From the NCBI GenBank assembly GCA_021826485.1, contig JAKAZX010000034.1, forward strand, positions 1 through 16,959: a stretch of DNA of 16,959 nucleotides, in the 5' to 3' direction. The position numbers were made by a program, and so were the translations under genes. The notes under the pieces were generated by a model. It did not search any database. It saw only the letters and a program-made list of their open reading frames with translations, and was not told the DNA's origin. The DNA is from Pseudomonadota bacterium (lineage in GTDB: Bacteria; Pseudomonadota; Alphaproteobacteria; Acetobacterales; Acetobacteraceae). Of this stretch, positions 1-7,635 are shown in pieces. Every line of letters begins with the position of its first letter. The stretch's first letter is position 1.

Positions 1-2255
1 ACAAGGTGCTGGTGGCCGGGGTTGCGCGCCCGCCAGCTCTCCATCAGCGCCGCCACGTCGGCCGGCGGCGCCGGTTCGTCCCAGAACTGCGCAATCCGCG
101 CCGGCACCAGCGGCGCCGCCGCCGGCCATTCCCGGTCAAACCGCCCCGCCTGCCGCAGCGCGACCAGCAGCGCGATCGCCGCGGCCGTATGGTCCGGCTC
201 CTCCTCCACCACCGCCAGCAATGGCGCAATGCGTTGATCCGGCGCCAATTCCTGCGCCGCCACCAGACGCTCCAGCACGGCCGGGTCGATCACGAACTCG
301 TCGAAGAAATTGCCGATATGCGTGTGCGCCAGATGCGGCGACAGCCCCTGCTCGCGCTGATCCGCCGCCCGCTTCTGCCGCATCGCCCGCAACTCCGCCC
401 GCGCCGCGGGGATGTCGAAGCGCAGCAGATGCACCCGTGCCAGCGCCTCATGCACCCCGGCCAGCGCCGGGTTGCGGGCCAGCCCCTCCTGATAGGCGGA
501 CACCGCCGCGGCGAACTGCCAGCGCTGGGCCGCGACATGGCCGCGCATGACGTGCCAATGCGCCACCTGATGCACGTTGCCCGCCGGGGCCACGGCCAGG
601 CAGCGGTCGATGCCGGCGAAATCGCCGGAAAACCGCTCCGTCTCAAACCACTCGGACCACAGCGCGAAATCCGCCGGGAACGCCGCCACCGCCGTCCGCG
701 CCAGGTCCAGCGCCTCCGCCCGCTGCCCCACCCGGCGCAGCAGGAAGACCCGCTTCGCCGCCAGTTCGGGGCCGATGCCGACCCGTGTCTCCGCCGCATC
801 CAGCGCCGCGAACGCCTCATCCATGCGGCCGAGATCGGCGAGCGTCTGGGCCGCCGCGGCATGGGCATCGATGGGTGCGTCCGGCCGCGCCGCCGCGCGG
901 CGGAACAGCTCCAGCGCCTCGTCGAGCTGCTGGCGCAGCCGGGCGAAGTGGCCGAGATGGACCAGCGCCGCCCCCGCCACTTCCGGAAGCTCGACGGCAC
1001 GGCGCAGCCAGCGCTCCGCCTCGTCGTAGCGGCCCTGGGCACGCTCCTCGATGGCAATCTCGATCATCAGTTGCGGTCGGCTCGGATCGCGCGCGAACCC
1101 CTCACGAAACGTTTCCAAAGCGGCCGCGCGGTCCCCGGCCAACCGCTCGACGATGCCCAGACCAAGCCATGCTCGCCCGCCCGCCGGGTCCCGCGCCGCC
1201 TGCGCCCGCAGGAGCGCCCGCGCCTCCTCGAACCGGCCTGCGTCGCGATGTTCCCCGGCGAGCTCGAACCACGGGCCATCCGCGGTTTCCGGCGCGGCAG
1301 CAACGGCGGCTGCGAAATGTGCCGTGGCGGCGGCCCGGTCATTGCGCAGCCGGGCGCACAGGCCGAGCCCCAGATGCGCCTGCCAATACTCCGGCTCCTC
1401 GGCCAGCAACACGCGGTATTCCGCCTCCGCGCCGGCAATTCGCCGCTGTTCGCGCAGCGTATGGGCATATTCCAGCCGGGCCCCACGCTCGCGCGGCACG
1501 ATCGCCAGCGCCGCCGCCAGATGCTCGGCCGCCGCCGTGAGGTCGCGTCGCTGCCGCGCGCAAAGCCCTAGGCCGAGCAGCGCCGGCCAGAAGCCGGGAT
1601 CATCGGCGAGCAGGCCACGATACAGCGGCTCAGCCTCCTCCGGCCGCCGCTGCTCGCGCAGGGTGGTGGCATATTCGTGCCGCAGCGCGCGATCGCGCGG
1701 CGCCAAGGCCAGCGCCGCGGCGAAATGTGCTGCGGAACCCGCCAGATCCCGGCGTTGCCGTGCGCAGATGCCAAGGCCGACCAGGGCCGGCCAGGATTTC
1801 GGGTCCTCATCCACAAGACTGCGATACAGGGGCTCGGCTTCGTCGATCCGCCGCTGCTCGCGCAACGTGGTCGCATATTCGTGCCGAACCGATCGATCGT
1901 TGGGCGCGAGCGCCAGTGCAGCGGCAAGATGCGCGGCCGAGGCCGCCAGATCGCGCCGCTGGCGCGCACAGATGCCGAGGCCGGTCAGCGCCGGCCAAGC
2001 GGCGGAATTCTCATCAAGCAGAGCCCGGAACAGCGGTTCCGCCTCATCCAGCCGTCCAGCCTCACGCAATGCCGTCGCAAGGTCGAGTCGTGCCCTCGGG
2101 TCCGCCGGGTCGGCGTCGACTGCCCGGCGAAACCAGGTGATCGCCTCTTCCCGCCGGCCCACCCGGCGCGCCGCCACCCCACGCTCCCGCGCGTCGCCGG
2201 CAGACTGAGGAACGTCCTCCGGCACCGCCTGTGTCGTGACCGCCGCATCAGGCAT
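1..2255 (-). CDS. TPR-repeat protein with C-terminal GT32-like sugar transferase domain (partial, 3' end off the window)
   Basis: The minus-strand frame from an ATG at 2255 is open to the window edge, giving at least 751 codons. Residues about 25-560 are TPR-type helical repeats with alternating motifs such as HEYATTLREQRR and GLGICARQRRDL. Residues 54-325 are four closely similar 68-residue double-TPR units. From about residue 716 the sequence reads PARIAQFWDEPAPPADV and then LMESWRARNPGH. This resembles the N-terminal strand-helix of GT32 / Gly_transf_sug sugar transferases (family knowledge); the diagnostic DXD motif would lie beyond position 1. There is no signal peptide, so a cytoplasmic protein is likely. 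A role in surface-polysaccharide or protein glycosylation is inference. The ribosome site before the start is weak (AAGA). The gene is divergent from parE. TPR assignment is firm; the GT32 assignment is probable. Confidence 0.82.
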   Translation of the reverse strand, partial: MPDAAVTTQAVPEDVPQSAGDARERGVAARRVGRREEAITWFRRAVDADPADPRARLDLATALREAGRLDEAEPLFRALLDENSAAWPALTGLGICARQRRDLAASAAHLAAALALAPNDRSVRHEYATTLREQRRIDEAEPLYRSLVDEDPKSWPALVGLGICARQRRDLAGSAAHFAAALALAPRDRALRHEYATTLREQRRPEEAEPLYRGLLADDPGFWPALLGLGLCARQRRDLTAAAEHLAAALAIVPRERGARLEYAHTLREQRRIAGAEAEYRVLLAEEPEYWQAHLGLGLCARLRNDRAAATAHFAAAVAAAPETADGPWFELAGEHRDAGRFEEARALLRAQAARDPAGGRAWLGLGIVERLAGDRAAALETFREGFARDPSRPQLMIEIAIEERAQGRYDEAERWLRRAVELPEVAGAALVHLGHFARLRQQLDEALELFRRAAARPDAPIDAHAAAAQTLADLGRMDEAFAALDAAETRVGIGPELAAKRVFLLRRVGQRAEALDLARTAVAAFPADFALWSEWFETERFSGDFAGIDRCLAVAPAGNVHQVAHWHVMRGHVAAQRWQFAAAVSAYQEGLARNPALAGVHEALARVHLLRFDIPAARAELRAMRQKRAADQREQGLSPHLAHTHIGNFFDEFVIDPAVLERLVAAQELAPDQRIAPLLAVVEEEPDHTAAAIALLVALRQAGRFDREWPAAAPLVPARIAQFWDEPAPPADVAALMESWRARNPGHQHL
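1281..2096 (-). repeat. Four tandem 204-bp coding repeats (68-residue double-TPR units)
   Basis: Within the TPR gene, blocks recur every 204 bases. The stretch near 1970-1996 on the plus strand reappears near 1766-1792 and 1562-1588 with few changes, and more loosely near 1359-1385. Each unit encodes two 34-residue TPR motifs. The two central copies are the most alike, which suggests recent internal duplication. Unit boundaries are approximate. Confidence 0.75.
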
Positions 2256-2262
2256 CGTCTTG

Positions 2263-2277
2263 ACCGATCGAATCGGT
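2263..2277. repeat. Short perfect inverted repeat ACCGAT-CGA-ATCGGT
   Basis: Two 6-base arms separated by 3 bases lie 7 bases upstream of the TPR gene start codon, in the 264-bp divergent gap between that gene and parE. It could be a small operator or a leader hairpin overlapping the ribosome binding region. No known binding consensus is recognised, and such short palindromes also occur by chance. Confidence 0.3.
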
Positions 2278-2466
2278 GGCCAGGGCACCCGGACGCCGGC
2301 AGGCCGCAGCCAGCGGCGTTTTCCAGAACATCAGAAAAGTCACCAACGCTCTCAACGCAGTGCCCTCGCATGCGCCGGGACCATTGCGCGACCGTGCACG
2401 GAAGCGGCGCCGTCTACCGCAATCCGGCACCGATTGCCAGCGATTCCGCACCGCTCCATCCGCCGC

Positions 2467-2495
2467 TTGGCCTGGCGCGGCGTGATGGGTAGAGT
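2467..2495 (+). promoter_or_regulatory. Possible sigma70-type promoter for parE
   Basis: TTGGCC (2467-2472) and TAGAGT (2490-2495) are separated by 17 bases. Each box matches 4 of 6 consensus positions. The -10 box ends 24 bases before the parE ATG, leaving room for a short leader that contains GGGAA as ribosome site. Prediction by eye only. Confidence 0.38.
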
Positions 2496-2519
2496 GCGGC
2501 GCGAGCACGGGAACGCAGC

Positions 2520-4535
2520 ATGAACGACGACTTGTTCGGCGGCGCCGCTCCCCCCGCCCGCGGACGGCGGGGCGAGGCGGCGCGCAGCGATACGCCGGAA
2601 GCCTATTCCGCCAAGGACATCGAGGTGCTGGAGGGGCTGGAGCCGGTCCGCCGCCGGCCCGGGATGTATATCGGCGGCACCGACGAAACCGCCCTGCATC
2701 ATCTGGCGGCGGAAATCCTCGACAATGCGATGGACGAGGCGGTGGCCGGCCATGCCAGCTTCATCGAGGTGACGCTGGACGCCGCCAACCGGCTGGCGGT
2801 GCGCGACAATGGCCGCGGCATCCCGGTCGATCCGCACCCCAAATTCCCCAAGCTCAGCGCGCTCGAAGTGATCCTGACGACGCTGCATTCGGGCGGCAAG
2901 TTTGGCGGCAAGGCCTATGAGACGTCCGGCGGGCTGCACGGGGTGGGCAGTTCGGTGGTCAACGCGCTGTCCGCCGAGCTGGAGGTGGAGGTGGCGCGCG
3001 ACCGCGTGCTGTGGCGGCAGAGCTACGCGCGCGGCAAGCCGACGAGCAAGCTGGTGAATGCCGGGCCGGTGCAGAACCGCCGGGGCACGCTGATCCGCTT
3101 CCGGCCCGATCCGGCGATCTTCGGGGAGGCGGCGTTCGTCCCGGCGCGGCTGTATCGGCTGTGCCGCTCCAAGGCCTATCTGTTCCGCGGCGTGGAAATC
3201 CGCTGGACCTGCGATGCCGCGCTGATCGGGCCGAAGGACGAGACGCCCGCGCAGGCGGTGCTGCACTTCCCCGGCGGCCTGCGCGACAGCCTGGCGGCCG
3301 ACATCAACGGCACGCCGCTGATCCTGCCGATCTGGGCGGGCGGGGCCGACCTGCCGGCGGCGCCGAACGGCGAGCGCGCCGGGCGCGTGGAATGGGCGCT
3401 CGCCTGCCTCGCGGAGGGTGACGGGTTCCTGCACAGCTACTGCAACACCGTGCCGACGCCGCAGGGCGGCACGCATGAGGCCGGATTCCGCTCCGCCCTG
3501 CTGAAGGGCGTCCGCGCCTGGGGGGAGCAGCGCGGCAACCGGCGCGCGGCCCAGGTGACGGCGGAGGACCTGCTCGCACCGCTCGCCGCCAAGCTGTCCG
3601 TCTTCCTGCGCGAACCGCAGTTCCAGGGCCAGACAAAGGAGAAGCTCACCAGCACGGAGGCATCGCGGCTGGTGGAAACGGCATTGCGCGACCGGTTCGA
3701 CCATTTCCTGGCCGGCGACCCGGCGACCGCCGATGCGCTGCTGGCCTTCGCGATCGAACGGGCGGAGGAGCGGCTGCGGCGCCGCGAACTGAAGGACACG
3801 CCGCGCAAATCGGCCACGCGCCGGCTGCGTCTGCCGGGCAAGCTGACCGACTGCACGATCGAGGATGCGGCGCGGACGGAAATCTTCCTGGTCGAGGGCG
3901 ACAGCGCCGGCGGGTCCGCCAAGCAGGCGCGCGACCGCACGACGCAGGCGGTGCTGCCGCTGCGCGGCAAGATCCTCAACGTCGCCAGCGCATCGAACGA
4001 GAAGCTGCGGCAGAACCAGGAACTGAAGGACCTGATCGAGGCGCTGGGCTGCGGCGTCGGCGAGCGGTTCGACCGCGCCCGGCTGCGCTACGGGCGCATC
4101 ATCATCATGACCGACGCCGATGTGGACGGGGCGCACATCGCCTCTCTCCTCATCACGTTCTTCTGGCGCGAGCTGCCGGAGCTGATCCGGCACGGCCATG
4201 TCTATCTGGCGCAGCCGCCGCTGTACCGGCTGACCCAGGGTGCGAAATCCGTCTATGCGATGGATGACCGCGACCGCGAGCGCAAGCTGCGCCTGTTCAA
4301 GGCCGGCGCGAAAGTGGAGGTCAGCCGCTTCAAGGGTCTCGGCGAAATGCCGCCGGCGGCGCTGAAGGACACTACGATGGACCCGCGCACGCGCACGCTG
4401 CTGAAGGTGGTGGCGCGGCCGGAGGAGCGGGCGGCGACCAGTGATCTGGTGGAACGGCTGATGGGCCGCAAGCCGGAACTGCGCTTTCAGTTCATCCAGG
4501 AACACGCGCGCACGGTCGCCGAGGTGGACGTTTAG
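2520..4535 (+). CDS. parE: DNA topoisomerase IV subunit B
   Basis: ParE is the ATPase subunit of topoisomerase IV; with ParC it separates linked daughter chromosomes. The 671-residue length fits alphaproteobacterial ParE rather than the longer GyrB. The N-terminal GHKL ATPase shows EILDNAMDEA (Glu66, Asn69), DNGRGIPVD (Asp96) and the ATP lid GGLHGVGSSVVNALS near 137-151. The TOPRIM domain shows EGDSAGGSA from Glu459, PLRGKILNV, and the metal-binding DADVDGAH at Asp532/534/536. The C-terminal KGLGEMPP stretch is typical of type IIA B subunits. The ATG at 2520 follows GGGAA by a short spacer. Residues 1-28 are a charged, poorly conserved leader. parC is not in the window. ParE rather than GyrB is judged from length and sequence style. 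Confidence 0.96.
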   Translation: MNDDLFGGAAPPARGRRGEAARSDTPEAYSAKDIEVLEGLEPVRRRPGMYIGGTDETALHHLAAEILDNAMDEAVAGHASFIEVTLDAANRLAVRDNGRGIPVDPHPKFPKLSALEVILTTLHSGGKFGGKAYETSGGLHGVGSSVVNALSAELEVEVARDRVLWRQSYARGKPTSKLVNAGPVQNRRGTLIRFRPDPAIFGEAAFVPARLYRLCRSKAYLFRGVEIRWTCDAALIGPKDETPAQAVLHFPGGLRDSLAADINGTPLILPIWAGGADLPAAPNGERAGRVEWALACLAEGDGFLHSYCNTVPTPQGGTHEAGFRSALLKGVRAWGEQRGNRRAAQVTAEDLLAPLAAKLSVFLREPQFQGQTKEKLTSTEASRLVETALRDRFDHFLAGDPATADALLAFAIERAEERLRRRELKDTPRKSATRRLRLPGKLTDCTIEDAARTEIFLVEGDSAGGSAKQARDRTTQAVLPLRGKILNVASASNEKLRQNQELKDLIEALGCGVGERFDRARLRYGRIIIMTDADVDGAHIASLLITFFWRELPELIRHGHVYLAQPPLYRLTQGAKSVYAMDDRDRERKLRLFKAGAKVEVSRFKGLGEMPPAALKDTTMDPRTRTLLKVVARPEERAATSDLVERLMGRKPELRFQFIQEHARTVAEVDV

Positions 4536-4548
4536 GCCAGCCGTCGGA

Positions 4549-5025
4549 TCAGCGCAGTTCGACGCGCACCACGTCGCGCACGGCGCGGCCGCCGCGGCGG
4601 TCGCCGGGCACGATCAGGCGCAATTCGCCGCCCGGCAGCGCCGCACCGTCGCGCTGCCAGGCGAGGATCACCGGCTTGCCCTCGAACGCCGGGTCGATCT
4701 CGGCCAGCGCGACCAGCGCCGCATAGCCGTCCCTGCCGGTGACCAGCACCGCCTGATGCAGCCGCACCCGCGGGTCCGGCGCCAGCACGCCGGCCTGCTG
4801 CAACAGCGCCCAGAGCAGCCCGCCGGCATAGGTGGCCTGTTCGGTGCCGTGGCCGGTCAGGAAGGCGACCGGCACCTGCACCGCCGGCATTCGGCGCACC
4901 GTCGCCGGATCGACCGTCGCCATTGCCACGGTCGCCGCCGCCGGCGCATCGGCGCCGACGGCGCGGATCGGCGGGACCAGCAGCAGCGCCGCCGCGAGCG
5001 CAAGCGCGCCCGGGCCGAGGCGCAT
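4549..5025 (-). CDS. Small exported protein with sulfite-oxidase-type (molybdopterin oxidoreductase) fold, cysteine-free
   Basis: The 158-residue protein begins with a signal peptide (MRLGPG, then a hydrophobic Ala/Leu run, cleavage probably near AVGA-DA at about 25), so it should be periplasmic. The later part resembles the C-terminal portion of the oxidoreductase molybdopterin-binding family: GRDGYAALVALAEIDP, PVILAWQRDG and LRLIVPGDRRGGRAVRDV. Full enzymes of that family hold molybdenum through a cysteine. This protein has no cysteine and is much shorter, so it is probably not a standalone sulfite-oxidase-like enzyme; binding of a pterin or another ligand is possible but unproven. Its ATG overlaps the mop stop codon (TAATG), so the two genes are almost certainly co-translated. 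Function is unknown. Confidence 0.8.
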   Translation of the reverse strand: MRLGPGALALAAALLLVPPIRAVGADAPAAATVAMATVDPATVRRMPAVQVPVAFLTGHGTEQATYAGGLLWALLQQAGVLAPDPRVRLHQAVLVTGRDGYAALVALAEIDPAFEGKPVILAWQRDGAALPGGELRLIVPGDRRGGRAVRDVVRVELR

Positions 5026-5231
5026 TACCGCGCCACCATCACGTCGGATGCCTTGATGATCGCGACCGCGGCATCGCCGACCTGCAGCGCCAGCTCGTCG
5101 ATCGCCTCGTTGGTGATCGAGGCGGTGACGATCACGCCGCCGCCGATATCGATGCGGACATGGCCGGTCGTCTGGCCCTTCTGCACGCCGACGATCGTGC
5201 CCTGCAACTGGTTGCGTGCGCTGAGCTTCAC
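5025..5231 (-). CDS. mop: Molbindin, TOBE-domain molybdate-binding protein
   Basis: The 68-residue protein is a single TOBE (Mop) domain: SARNQLQGTIVGVQKG, then GHVRIDIGGG, VTASITNEAIDEL and a terminal VAIIKASDVMVAR. Molbindins form hexamers that bind molybdate or tungstate in the cytoplasm, acting as storage or buffer (family knowledge). The start is a GTG at 5231, chosen because the mature-length family begins MKLSARNQ and because GGAGGGAGG lies just upstream. It is followed directly by the sulfite-oxidase-fold gene with a one-base overlap, and lies 72 bases downstream of the cysteine synthase gene on the same strand. A probable promoter and a perfect inverted repeat sit in that gap. No ModE site or molybdate transporter gene is visible. 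Confidence 0.93.
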   Translation of the reverse strand: MKLSARNQLQGTIVGVQKGQTTGHVRIDIGGGVIVTASITNEAIDELALQVGDAAVAIIKASDVMVAR

Positions 5232-5235
5232 CTGC

Positions 5236-5260
5236 GCCTCCCTCCCTTCATGAGGGAGGC
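5236..5260. promoter_or_regulatory. Perfect 9-bp inverted repeat over the mop ribosome binding site
   Basis: GCCTCCCTC (5236-5244) and GAGGGAGGC (5252-5260) flank a 7-base loop. On the minus strand the 3' arm overlaps the GGGAGG ribosome site of mop, so a folded leader would hide the site. The repeat also lies next to the -10 box and overlaps the expected transcription start, so it could instead be a protein operator. There is no T-run, so it is not a typical terminator. Confidence 0.55.
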
Positions 5261-5288
5261 ACTATAGCCGACCGGATACGGCGGTCAC
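5261..5288 (-). promoter_or_regulatory. Probable sigma70-type promoter for mop
   Basis: On the minus strand GTGACC (5288-5283) and TATAGT (5266-5261) are separated by 16 bases. The -10 box matches 5 of 6 and the -35 box 4 of 6 consensus positions. It lies between the cysteine synthase stop and the mop start, and would let mop be made independently of the upstream gene. Confidence 0.5.
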
Positions 5289-5303
5289 GCGCCGCCGGTG
5301 CGT

Positions 5304-6320
5304 TCAGCCTTCCAGCCAGGGCGGCACCGGCAGGCCCTTGCCGCGCAGGAAATCCGGATTGAACAGCTTGGACTGGTAGCGGGCGCCGCCATCGCACAGG
5401 ATCGTGACGACGGTGTGCCCCGGGCCCATCGCCCGCGCCACGCGGATCGCCGCCGCGACGTTGATGCCGGCCGAGCCGCCCACCGACAGGCCCTCATGGA
5501 TCAGCAGGTCATAGACCTGCTCCAGCGCCTCGGCATCGGGGATGCGCACGGCATCGTCGAGCGGCGCGCCCTCCAGGTTGCCGGGGACGCGCGACTGGCC
5601 GATGCCCTCGGTCACCGAACCGCCGGTGATCGACAGGTCGTTCGATTTGACCCAGCCATACAGGCCACTGCCCTCCGGGTCGGCGAGCACGGTGCGGATC
5701 GCCGGGTTGCGCGCCTTCAGCGCCATCGCGACGCCGGCCAGCGTGCCGCCGGTGCCGCAGGAGCAGGTGAAGGCATCGACCCGCCCGGCGGTCTGGTGCC
5801 AGATTTCCGGGCCGGTGGTCAGCCGGTGCCCCTCGCGATTGGCCAGGTTGTCGAACTGGTTGGCCCACAGCGCGCCCGTCTCCTCCGCCAGCCGGCGGCT
5901 GACATGCACGTAGTTGCCGGGGTCGCGATAGGGCTTCGCCGGCACCAGCCGCAGCTCCGCGCCGATCATGCGCAGGAAGTCGATCTTCTCGCGCGACTGG
6001 GTTTCCGGCATCACGATGATGCTGCGGTAGCCGCGGGCATTGCCGACCAGCGTCAGGCCGATGCCGGTGTTGCCGGCCGTCCCCTCCACGATCACGCCGC
6101 CGGGCTTCAGCGCGCCGCGCTGTTCGGCATCGGCGATGATGGCCAGGGCGGCACGATCCTTCACCGAGCCGCCGGGATTCATGAATTCGGCCTTGCCCAG
6201 GATGGTGCAGCCGGTGGCGGCGGAGGCGCCGCGCAGCTTGATCAGCGGCGTGTTGCCGATGGCCCCGGCCAGGTCCTCGGCGATCGGCGGGGCGACGGTG
6301 GCGTGGGGGTGCAGGTCCAT
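5304..6320 (-). CDS. cysK: Cysteine synthase A (O-acetylserine sulfhydrylase)
   Basis: This PLP enzyme of the cytoplasm makes cysteine from O-acetylserine and sulfide. The 338-residue protein carries all expected elements: GNTPLIKL near 22-29, NPGGSVKDR with the PLP lysine at Lys54, the substrate loop EGTAGNTGIGL near 79-89, the phosphate-binding CGTGGTLAG near 188-196, GGSAGIN near 281-287, and a C-terminal CDGGARYQSKLFNPDFLRGK stretch typical of alphaproteobacterial CysK. The frame is open further upstream to 6494, but the ATG at 6320 gives the usual family N-terminus and has GGAAA about 7 bases before it. It is divergent from a rhodanese gene and upstream of mop on the same strand. Cystathionine beta-synthase is a less likely alternative, given the single catalytic domain and length. 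Confidence 0.93.
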   Translation of the reverse strand: MDLHPHATVAPPIAEDLAGAIGNTPLIKLRGASAATGCTILGKAEFMNPGGSVKDRAALAIIADAEQRGALKPGGVIVEGTAGNTGIGLTLVGNARGYRSIIVMPETQSREKIDFLRMIGAELRLVPAKPYRDPGNYVHVSRRLAEETGALWANQFDNLANREGHRLTTGPEIWHQTAGRVDAFTCSCGTGGTLAGVAMALKARNPAIRTVLADPEGSGLYGWVKSNDLSITGGSVTEGIGQSRVPGNLEGAPLDDAVRIPDAEALEQVYDLLIHEGLSVGGSAGINVAAAIRVARAMGPGHTVVTILCDGGARYQSKLFNPDFLRGKGLPVPPWLEG

Positions 6321-6414
6321 CGCGGGGTTTCCGTCTGGCTGGTGCAGTTGAACGCGCCGCCTGCCCATGCGATTGCGGGACGCACGAGTCAACCACCCGA
6401 AGCCGGAGGCTGCC

Positions 6415-6825
6415 ATGGTGCAGAACGTTGACCCTAGGGATGTCTGGCAGGCGCTGGCCGACAATCCGCGGGCGCAGTTGGTGGATGTGCGCACCGACGC
6501 CGAATGGACCTATGTCGGGCTGCCCGATCTCGGTCCGCTCGGCAAGCGGACGGCGCTGATCTCCTGGCAGGTGTTTCCAGAGATGCAGGTGAACGGCGCC
6601 TTCGCCGAGCATCTGCGGGCGGCCGGATTCACGCCGGACGATCACCTCTATTTCCTGTGCCGCAGCGGCGTGCGGAGCCTGCACGCGGCGGCGGCGGCGA
6701 TCGACGCGGGCTTTCCGCATGCCTACAACATCGCCGACGGGTTCGAGGGGCCGCCGGACACCGACGGACATCGCGGGCAGGTGGCGGGCTGGAAATGCGC
6801 GGGCCTGCCCTGGCGCCAGCGCTGA
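6415..6825 (+). CDS. Single-domain rhodanese-like sulfurtransferase
   Basis: The 136-residue protein is one rhodanese domain: QLVDVRTDAEW near 21-31, the active-site loop CRSGVRS with the persulfide cysteine at Cys82, and AYNIADGFEGP near the C-terminus. Such proteins carry sulfur as a cysteine persulfide between donors and acceptors in the cytoplasm; there is no signal peptide. The start is the ATG at 6415 because GGAGG lies 5 bases upstream; an in-frame ATG at 6367 lacks a ribosome site and would overlap the promoter region. It is divergent from cysK across 94 bp, which suggests shared regulation and a link with sulfur metabolism, but its partner is unknown. Confidence 0.9.
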   Translation: MVQNVDPRDVWQALADNPRAQLVDVRTDAEWTYVGLPDLGPLGKRTALISWQVFPEMQVNGAFAEHLRAAGFTPDDHLYFLCRSGVRSLHAAAAAIDAGFPHAYNIADGFEGPPDTDGHRGQVAGWKCAGLPWRQR

Positions 6826-6835
6826 TCGCGGCGCG

Positions 6836-7615
6836 TCACTGGTCGTACAGCACGCGCAGCACGACGAACCACGGATAGCGGGGATCGGCGAGCAGGCCGG
6901 CCGCGGTCAGCGGTACGTGTTTCAGCGTGACCGCGTCATCGACATTGCCGCCGATCGCGTCCAGCATGCCCGGCGCGGCGGCGACCACGATGTCGCAATG
7001 TGCGGGAAAGCCGCGCGACGGCAGCGCGGCCAGGCGCGGCACGACGCCGGCGCGGCCGGTGCAGATCAGATCGCCCGGCTGCGGCGGATAGCGGTCCGGC
7101 GGTTCGGCGACGATCGCCCAGCGCCGCGTCCATCCCTCCGCCACCTGCACCGCGGCACGGATATAGACGGCATGCGCGGCGGCATACGGGAAGCGTGCGC
7201 CGGCCCCGGCGATGCGCATGACGTAGCTGATGAACGCAGCCGACCAGGCGAAGCGCCCGTCCTGGTCGGCAGGAAACACCCGGCCCGCCGAATCGTGTTT
7301 GCCGGTCCATGCCGCTTCCGGCGCACCGGCATCGAGGCCGAGCCACCAGTATTCGCCGACACGCTGCCACAACCCCGCCGCGCGCTCCGGCTTCGCGTCG
7401 GGGTCGGGCGGCGGACGCGTGCCCGGTGGATCGTCGTCCACCGGCGCGCCGAACGCGCGCCATTCGGTGCGCGCGATGGCGATGGCGGCGCCGCGGGAAA
7501 ACGGTTCATAGGGGCGCCGCGCGAAGGGCGGCACATGCGCTGCCGGATCGGCGCAGCCGGCCAGCAGCACAGCAACAAACATGACGGTGCCGCAAGCGCG
7601 CACCGCCGATGCCAT
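6836..7615 (-). CDS. DUF2272 lipoprotein
   Basis: The 259-residue protein has a lipoprotein signal: a hydrophobic stretch followed by LLAGC, with lipidation expected at Cys21. The rest matches the style of the DUF2272 family: AWSAAFISYVMRIAG (123-137), YAAAHAVYI (144-152), PGDLIC (180-185), GFPAHCDIVV (202-211) and IGGNVDDAVTLKHVPL (221-236). The order of a helix-start motif, PGDL and a histidine strand recalls papain-like CHAP/NlpC folds with Ser in place of the catalytic cysteine (my reading). The biochemical role is unknown; a cell-envelope location is likely. It lies 55 bases downstream of the histone-like gene on the same strand, with a strong hairpin between them, so co-transcription may be partial. 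Confidence 0.85.
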   Translation of the reverse strand: MASAVRACGTVMFVAVLLAGCADPAAHVPPFARRPYEPFSRGAAIAIARTEWRAFGAPVDDDPPGTRPPPDPDAKPERAAGLWQRVGEYWWLGLDAGAPEAAWTGKHDSAGRVFPADQDGRFAWSAAFISYVMRIAGAGARFPYAAAHAVYIRAAVQVAEGWTRRWAIVAEPPDRYPPQPGDLICTGRAGVVPRLAALPSRGFPAHCDIVVAAAPGMLDAIGGNVDDAVTLKHVPLTAAGLLADPRYPWFVVLRVLYDQ

Positions 7616-7635
7616 GCTTCCGTGGATCAGGGGGA

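Noticed and set aside
6..2208. Several long plus-strand frames over the TPR gene (for example 6-1571 and 1051-2208), some with apparent repeats
   Set aside because: They are shadows of the minus-strand TPR frame. Their repeats are the mirror of its 204-bp units, and the translations are Arg/Ser-rich without motifs.
2352..4505. A 717-codon minus-strand frame opposite parE
   Set aside because: It is a shadow of parE with typical antisense composition; the plus-strand frame has all topoisomerase motifs.
5509..6771. A 420-codon minus-strand frame overlapping cysK and the rhodanese gene
   Set aside because: It is out of frame with both genes, and the composition is that of a GC-rich shadow.
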